Part shown: positions 60,390 through 64,000 of the stretch, one piece after another
Numbering within the stretch: position 1 is the first letter of the stretch
How the letters are laid out: each line of letters starts with the position of its first letter
Assembly: GCA_020054675.1 (NCBI GenBank)
Contig: JAIHAL010000005.1
Coordinates: forward strand, 151,183-215,182
DNA: 64,000 nucleotides
Reading direction: 5' to 3'
Source of the DNA: Oscillospiraceae bacterium
GTDB taxonomy: Bacteria > Bacillota > Clostridia > Oscillospirales > Ruminococcaceae
The notes under the pieces: generated by a model
The model's database searches: none
Seen by the model: only the letters and a program-made list of their open reading frames with translations
Told to the model about the DNA's origin: nothing
Position numbers and translations under genes: made by a program

Positions 60390-61736
60390 ATGGAAAGCAT
60401 TAAAAAGGCAGTTGCCCTTGGTTTGATAGCATCAATGAGCTTGTCGCTTGCAGCCTGCTCCGGCAGTTCATCGGATTCTTCTTCAAAAGCTTCGGACAGC
60501 TCGTCGTCTTCGTCGTCATCAAGCTCTTCGTCAGCCGCTTCCTCAGGCGGGGAAATACGCCTTGTAAACGGTAAAATTGAAATTGACCAGCAGCTTAAAA
60601 AATATGCCGAAGAATATTCCAAAAAGACAGGAGTAAAGGTTACAATCGAATCCCTTGGCGGTGGCGTTGACATTACCGGAACATTAAAGGGATACCTCCT
60701 TTCCGACAATATGCCCGACATATTTGTATTCGGCGGAGAGGGAGATTTCCAAACATGGAAAGACGAAATAATCACTCTTAATGATGAACCATGGGTTTCC
60801 GACACAGACGTTGCCTTCAAAAGCTCCGACGGAAATGTATACGGCTTCCCGTATGCCGTTGAGGGCTACGGAATAGCCTACAACAAGGACATCCTTGACA
60901 AGGCCGGTGTGGACCCGTCAAAACTTACGAACATAAACGCCTACAAAGAAGCGTTTGAAAAAATAAACAGCAAAAAAGATGAACTTGGACTTACTGCAGT
61001 TTGCTCAGTTGCCGCAGAATCAGGACAAATGTACTGGTCAACGGGCAACCACCTCTTTGGAGCTTATCTTGCACAAGGTTTAAAGAGGGACGACACAACC
61101 TACATTGACATGCTTAAAGAGGGAAAAATCGACAAGGAACGCATGACTCAATTTGCAAAATTCATTAAAATGCTTTTTGATTACTCCGATAAAAATACAC
61201 TTCTTTCCGGAACTTATGACGACCAGCTTGCTTTGTGGGCAAACGGAAAGACTGCTTTCCTCACCCAAGGCAACTGGGTTGACCCGTCACTTCCCACATA
61301 CAAAGCAACATTCAACTGCGGAATTGCTCCTCTTGCGTTTGACACAAAGGATACCGACGGCGTGCTTGCAGATTCCCCGTCATGGTGGGCAATTTACAAG
61401 GGCAGCAAGAACATCCAGGCGGCAAAGGACTTCCTCACAAGCCTTGCAACAACTGATGAAGGCGCTAAATGCCTTGTAACCGACTGTGGAATGATTTCTC
61501 CTTTCCACTCAACAAAAATTGAGCCCACAACTCCTCTTGCAAAAAATCTTATGGGTTGGGTTAAGGAAGGCAAAACCTATTCGTGGCAATGGGCAAAAAT
61601 GCCTGTCGGCATAGCTCAAAACGCTACCGGCGCCGTTTTTGAATCCCTTGCAAAGGGCGACATAGACGAATCAAAATTTGTTGACATGATGGAAAAAGCC
61701 ATTGCCGATTACGTGGCACAAAATAAAACAAACTGA
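60390..61736 (+). CDS. CUT1-type sugar-binding lipoprotein
   Basis: A 448-residue extracellular solute-binding protein. The signal peptide ends LSLAAC, lipid-attached at Cys23, followed by a serine-rich linker. The mature domain has EEYSKKTGVKVTIESLGGG, then PDIFVFGGEGDFQTW and DVAFKSSDGNVYGFPYAVEG, typical of MalE/MsmE-type proteins. Binds an oligosaccharide at the cell surface and hands it to the two permeases that follow. No ATPase gene is in the window; CUT1 systems often share a distant MsmK. AAGAGGAG before the start. Confidence 0.93.
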   Translation: MESIKKAVALGLIASMSLSLAACSGSSSDSSSKASDSSSSSSSSSSSSAASSGGEIRLVNGKIEIDQQLKKYAEEYSKKTGVKVTIESLGGGVDITGTLKGYLLSDNMPDIFVFGGEGDFQTWKDEIITLNDEPWVSDTDVAFKSSDGNVYGFPYAVEGYGIAYNKDILDKAGVDPSKLTNINAYKEAFEKINSKKDELGLTAVCSVAAESGQMYWSTGNHLFGAYLAQGLKRDDTTYIDMLKEGKIDKERMTQFAKFIKMLFDYSDKNTLLSGTYDDQLALWANGKTAFLTQGNWVDPSLPTYKATFNCGIAPLAFDTKDTDGVLADSPSWWAIYKGSKNIQAAKDFLTSLATTDEGAKCLVTDCGMISPFHSTKIEPTTPLAKNLMGWVKEGKTYSWQWAKMPVGIAQNATGAVFESLAKGDIDESKFVDMMEKAIADYVAQNKTN

Positions 61737-61802
61737 TTTCTTGTAAATTTAGGGCGGCTTTTGCCAAGCCGCCCATTTTTTAAAACAGCGGAGGAGATTT
61801 AT

Positions 61803-62840
61803 ATGAAGTCGCTGCAGAAAAAACTTTGCATAGCCGCAATCCTGACGGGAAGCGCAATATTTATTATTTCATTGTTCCTATTGCTCGGCAAGAGCGAAAA
61901 TCCCTATAAAGGGCTTCTTTTGGTTCTTGGACTTTTGCTTGCCGGAGGGGGCATTTTCAAATTTCCATTTAAAAAGCACAAAAGCATAATGAACATTGTA
62001 TTTTTGTTCCCAATGCTGTTTACGTTTGCACTTACGGTTCTTGTTCCGTTTGTGATAGGCATATTCTACTCGTTCACGGACTGGAACGGAATTAAATTTT
62101 CAAATTTTGTCGGTTTTGAAAATTATGTTGCCATGTTTTCATCGCCGGATTATCTTTATTCATTTGTGATAACTGTTATCTTCACAGTGATAAACATGAT
62201 AGCAGTAAACGTCGTGGCATTTTCTCTTGCGCTGCTGGGCGCTTCCAACCTTAAAGGCACGGGATTTTACAGGGCGGCATATTTTATCCCCAACCTTATC
62301 GGCGGAATCGTTCTCGGTTATGTTTGGCAATTTATCTTCAACAAGGCCTTCGTTGCCGTTTTTGAAGGCAGCCGCTCGATGCTGACAGACCCCAACCTTG
62401 CAATCCTTGCAATTTTAATAGTAAGCACATGGCAGTATGCCGGATATATAATGATGATTTACCTTACAGGGCTTCAATCCCTGCCGCGCGATGTGCTTGA
62501 AGCTTCAAGCGTTGACGGGGCAAGCGGAATCAAAACCCTGTTTAAAATAAAAATACCCATGATTGCAAATACCTTTACCGTTTGCATCTTCCTTACCCTT
62601 GTAAATTCATTCAAGCAGTTCGACCTTAACTTTGCAATAACCAACGGCGCTCCAAGCCGAATCCTCGGTGGAAAGGCAATACAATCCACTTCCTTCTTGG
62701 CGCTGAACATTTATAATACCGCCATTTCTAAAAACCAATACGCCCTCGGGCAGACAAAGGCGGTCATATTCTTCATCATCCTTGCGATAATCTCCCTTAC
62801 ACAGGTTGCAATAAGCAAGAAAAAGGAGGTTGAACTGTAA
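61803..62840 (+). CDS. sugar ABC transporter permease (MalF-like)
   Basis: About 345 residues from the ATG at 61803, GGAGGAG upstream. Eight or so hydrophobic segments: two extra at the N-terminus, then the core starting VFLFPMLFTFALTVLVPFVIG with YSFTDWNGIKFSNFVGFENY. The coupling loop is LPRDVLEASSVDGASGIKTL (EAA motif). Confidence 0.93.
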   Translation: MKSLQKKLCIAAILTGSAIFIISLFLLLGKSENPYKGLLLVLGLLLAGGGIFKFPFKKHKSIMNIVFLFPMLFTFALTVLVPFVIGIFYSFTDWNGIKFSNFVGFENYVAMFSSPDYLYSFVITVIFTVINMIAVNVVAFSLALLGASNLKGTGFYRAAYFIPNLIGGIVLGYVWQFIFNKAFVAVFEGSRSMLTDPNLAILAILIVSTWQYAGYIMMIYLTGLQSLPRDVLEASSVDGASGIKTLFKIKIPMIANTFTVCIFLTLVNSFKQFDLNFAITNGAPSRILGGKAIQSTSFLALNIYNTAISKNQYALGQTKAVIFFIILAIISLTQVAISKKKEVEL

Positions 62841-63697
62841 TGCGGGCGCAAAAAAGAAATTTAATCATCCTTGAAATAATCAGCATAGCTTTGGTTTTTA
62901 TTTTCCTGTTTCCGTTTATACTGGTGCTTTTTAATTCCGCAAAAACAAGTGCGGATATTATTACAAATCCCATAGGCCTGCCAAAGGATTTCAAGCAGAT
63001 TTTTACAAATATGTCAAACGTAATAAACAATCCCAATTTCAGCTATTGGAAATCCTTTTTCAGCTCTCTTTTCATAACAGCCCTTTCCCTGACGCTTTTG
63101 CTTGTTTTTTCAAGCATGGCGGCATGGGTGCTTGTCCGCAACAAAACAAAATGGTCATCCGGAATTTTCATGCTTTTTGTGGCGGCAATGGTAATTCCCT
63201 TTCAAGTAGTAATGCTTCCGATTTTGTCAGCATTCAGGAGCATTTCCTCATTTACCGGAATTCAAATGCTGCAAAGCTACACTGGAATCATTTTTGCCTA
63301 TCTCGGCTTTGGAGGCTCAATGTCAATATTCATCCTCCACGGCTTTATAAAAGGAATCCCGTATGAGCTTGAAGAGGCTGCCTGCATTGACGGCTGTTCT
63401 CCGGAAAGCACATTTTTCAGAATAATCTTCCCGCTTTTAAAACCAGCCGAAGTAACCGTACTTATACTCAACGGAATTTGGATATGGAACGATTACCTGC
63501 TCCCAAGCCTTATGCTCGGTTTAAACGGCAAAATCAAGACCCTGCCGATTGCCGTTACAAGTTTTGCCGGTTCATATGTAAAACAATGGGATTTAATACT
63601 TACCGCAGCGCTTCTTGCAATGCTCCCGATTATAATCCTCTTCCTTTTCGCCCAAAAACAAATCATGCGCGGAATGGTTGAAGGGGCTATAAAATAA
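62840..63697 (+). CDS. sugar ABC transporter permease (MalG-like)
   Basis: 285 residues, six membrane segments, EAA loop GIPYELEEAACIDGCSPEST, and VLILNGIWIWNDYLLPSLML near the end. Its ATG overlaps the stop of the preceding permease (TAATG), with GGAGG 10 nt upstream. Completes a heterodimeric CUT1 channel. Confidence 0.93.
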   Translation: MRAQKRNLIILEIISIALVFIFLFPFILVLFNSAKTSADIITNPIGLPKDFKQIFTNMSNVINNPNFSYWKSFFSSLFITALSLTLLLVFSSMAAWVLVRNKTKWSSGIFMLFVAAMVIPFQVVMLPILSAFRSISSFTGIQMLQSYTGIIFAYLGFGGSMSIFILHGFIKGIPYELEEAACIDGCSPESTFFRIIFPLLKPAEVTVLILNGIWIWNDYLLPSLMLGLNGKIKTLPIAVTSFAGSYVKQWDLILTAALLAMLPIIILFLFAQKQIMRGMVEGAIK

Positions 63698-63781
63698 TTT
63701 TTTATGCTTTCTGTCTGCTAACAATTATGATAGGGATGCTATCTTTTTAATAGTTATTTTTTGTTCTTTTACTTTTTTAGT

Positions 63782-63946
63782 GGGGTGACTCCGTCCCCCC
63801 TTCTTATCTTTTTAAATATATTTATGTTTTTGAATCCCCCCTGCTTCCTTTTTGTCCGGCAACAAAAAGGAAGCAAAAAATGCCTATTCCATATGTCTTA
63901 ATCCGCCGGCTTTTCGGCAACGGGCGCCACGCTATCGCTTGCGCCC
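63782..63946 (+). repeat. three-hairpin intergenic element, copy 2
   Basis: Hairpin A, GGGG-T-GAC..GTC-C-CCCC at 63782-63800. Hairpin B, 13-bp stem GCTTCCTTTTTGT (63843-63855) with ACAAAAAGGAAGC (63862-63874). Hairpin C, GGGCGC (63922-63927) with GCGCCC (63941-63946). Same order and similar linkers as copy 1 at 42437-42727, without the heptamer arrays. No gene is visible from 63698 to the window end (303 bp). Confidence 0.7.
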
Positions 63947-64000
63947 TGCACGACAAAGCTCGGCTGCTTTACTTGAAGATGCCACGTCTTACCAAGTTAA

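Overview
The window looks like a chromosomal segment of a low-to-mid GC, spore-forming, anaerobic Firmicute, most likely a Clostridia/Oscillospirales-type gut or rumen bacterium. The reasons are consistent AGGAGG-type ribosome binding sites, textbook TTGACA-N17-TATAAT promoters, spore germinant-channel genes (spoVAD, spoVAE), oxygen-sensitive ferredoxin oxidoreductases and a sortase-type (NPKTG) surface protein. The genus assignment is inference; the Firmicutes/Clostridia call is well supported.

Layout. (1) 1-6040, minus: aryl-acid and aromatic amino acid metabolism: two phenylacetate-CoA ligase paralogues around iorAB and ppnP, plus a sodium:solute symporter. (2) 6154-15745, minus: one long operon that reads as a complete reductive pyrimidine degradation route: M20 hydrolase, dihydropyrimidinase, PreA-type dihydropyrimidine dehydrogenase, PucR regulator, class III aminotransferase, iron alcohol dehydrogenase, an unknown protein and an AEC transporter. 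Divergent to it (16005-19588) is an ATP/permease/permease/binding-protein ABC importer. Both operons have strong promoters, and both leaders carry nearly the same attenuator-like hairpin. (3) 19632-23641: DUF523, a degenerate sensor-kinase-like protein, gap, smpB and ssrA (tmRNA). (4) 23841-32588, minus: a four-gene defence operon (SNF2-type helicase, DUF4391 protein, type III Mod, type III Res). (5) 32984-37884: a hemicellulose/oligosaccharide locus (GH43, GH31, AraC regulator). (6) 37970-41752: NPKTG surface protein, orphan Phd antitoxin, GNAT, typA. (7) 41799-42916: three tRNAs, then a gene-free block of hairpins and heptanucleotide repeat arrays. (8) 42916-50155: split methionine synthase/MTHFR, tautomerase, Maf, YetF-like protein, and the agmatine-to-putrescine genes aguB-aguA with an amidohydrolase. 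(9) 50415-56415: MazF, cyclophilin, spoVAD-spoVAE, a diguanylate cyclase, rnpB, a LiaF-like protein, tRNA-Thr and a CofE-like ligase. (10) 56545-63697: pyrG, hicAB, a membrane-anchored unknown, a fused nucleotidyltransferase-HEPN protein and a CUT1 sugar ABC importer. The window ends in a second copy of the hairpin repeat found at 42437-42727.

How it works together. The pyrimidine operon can be read as uracil/thymine import, then reduction, ring opening, decarbamoylation, transamination of beta-alanine and reduction of the semialdehyde to a 3-hydroxyacid, releasing nitrogen. iorAB with the CoA ligases links aryl-pyruvates, aryl-acetyl-CoA and aryl acids. Defence and toxin-antitoxin genes are dispersed: a type III-like R-M cluster, hicAB, a one-chain MNT-HEPN protein, an orphan mazF and an orphan phd. 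No integrase, transposase, prophage or CRISPR array was seen.

Most worth checking: the three-hairpin intergenic repeat with paired substitutions between its two copies, the shared leader hairpin of the divergent pyrimidine operons, the helicase/DUF4391/Mod/Res cluster, and the single-chain MNT-HEPN fusion.
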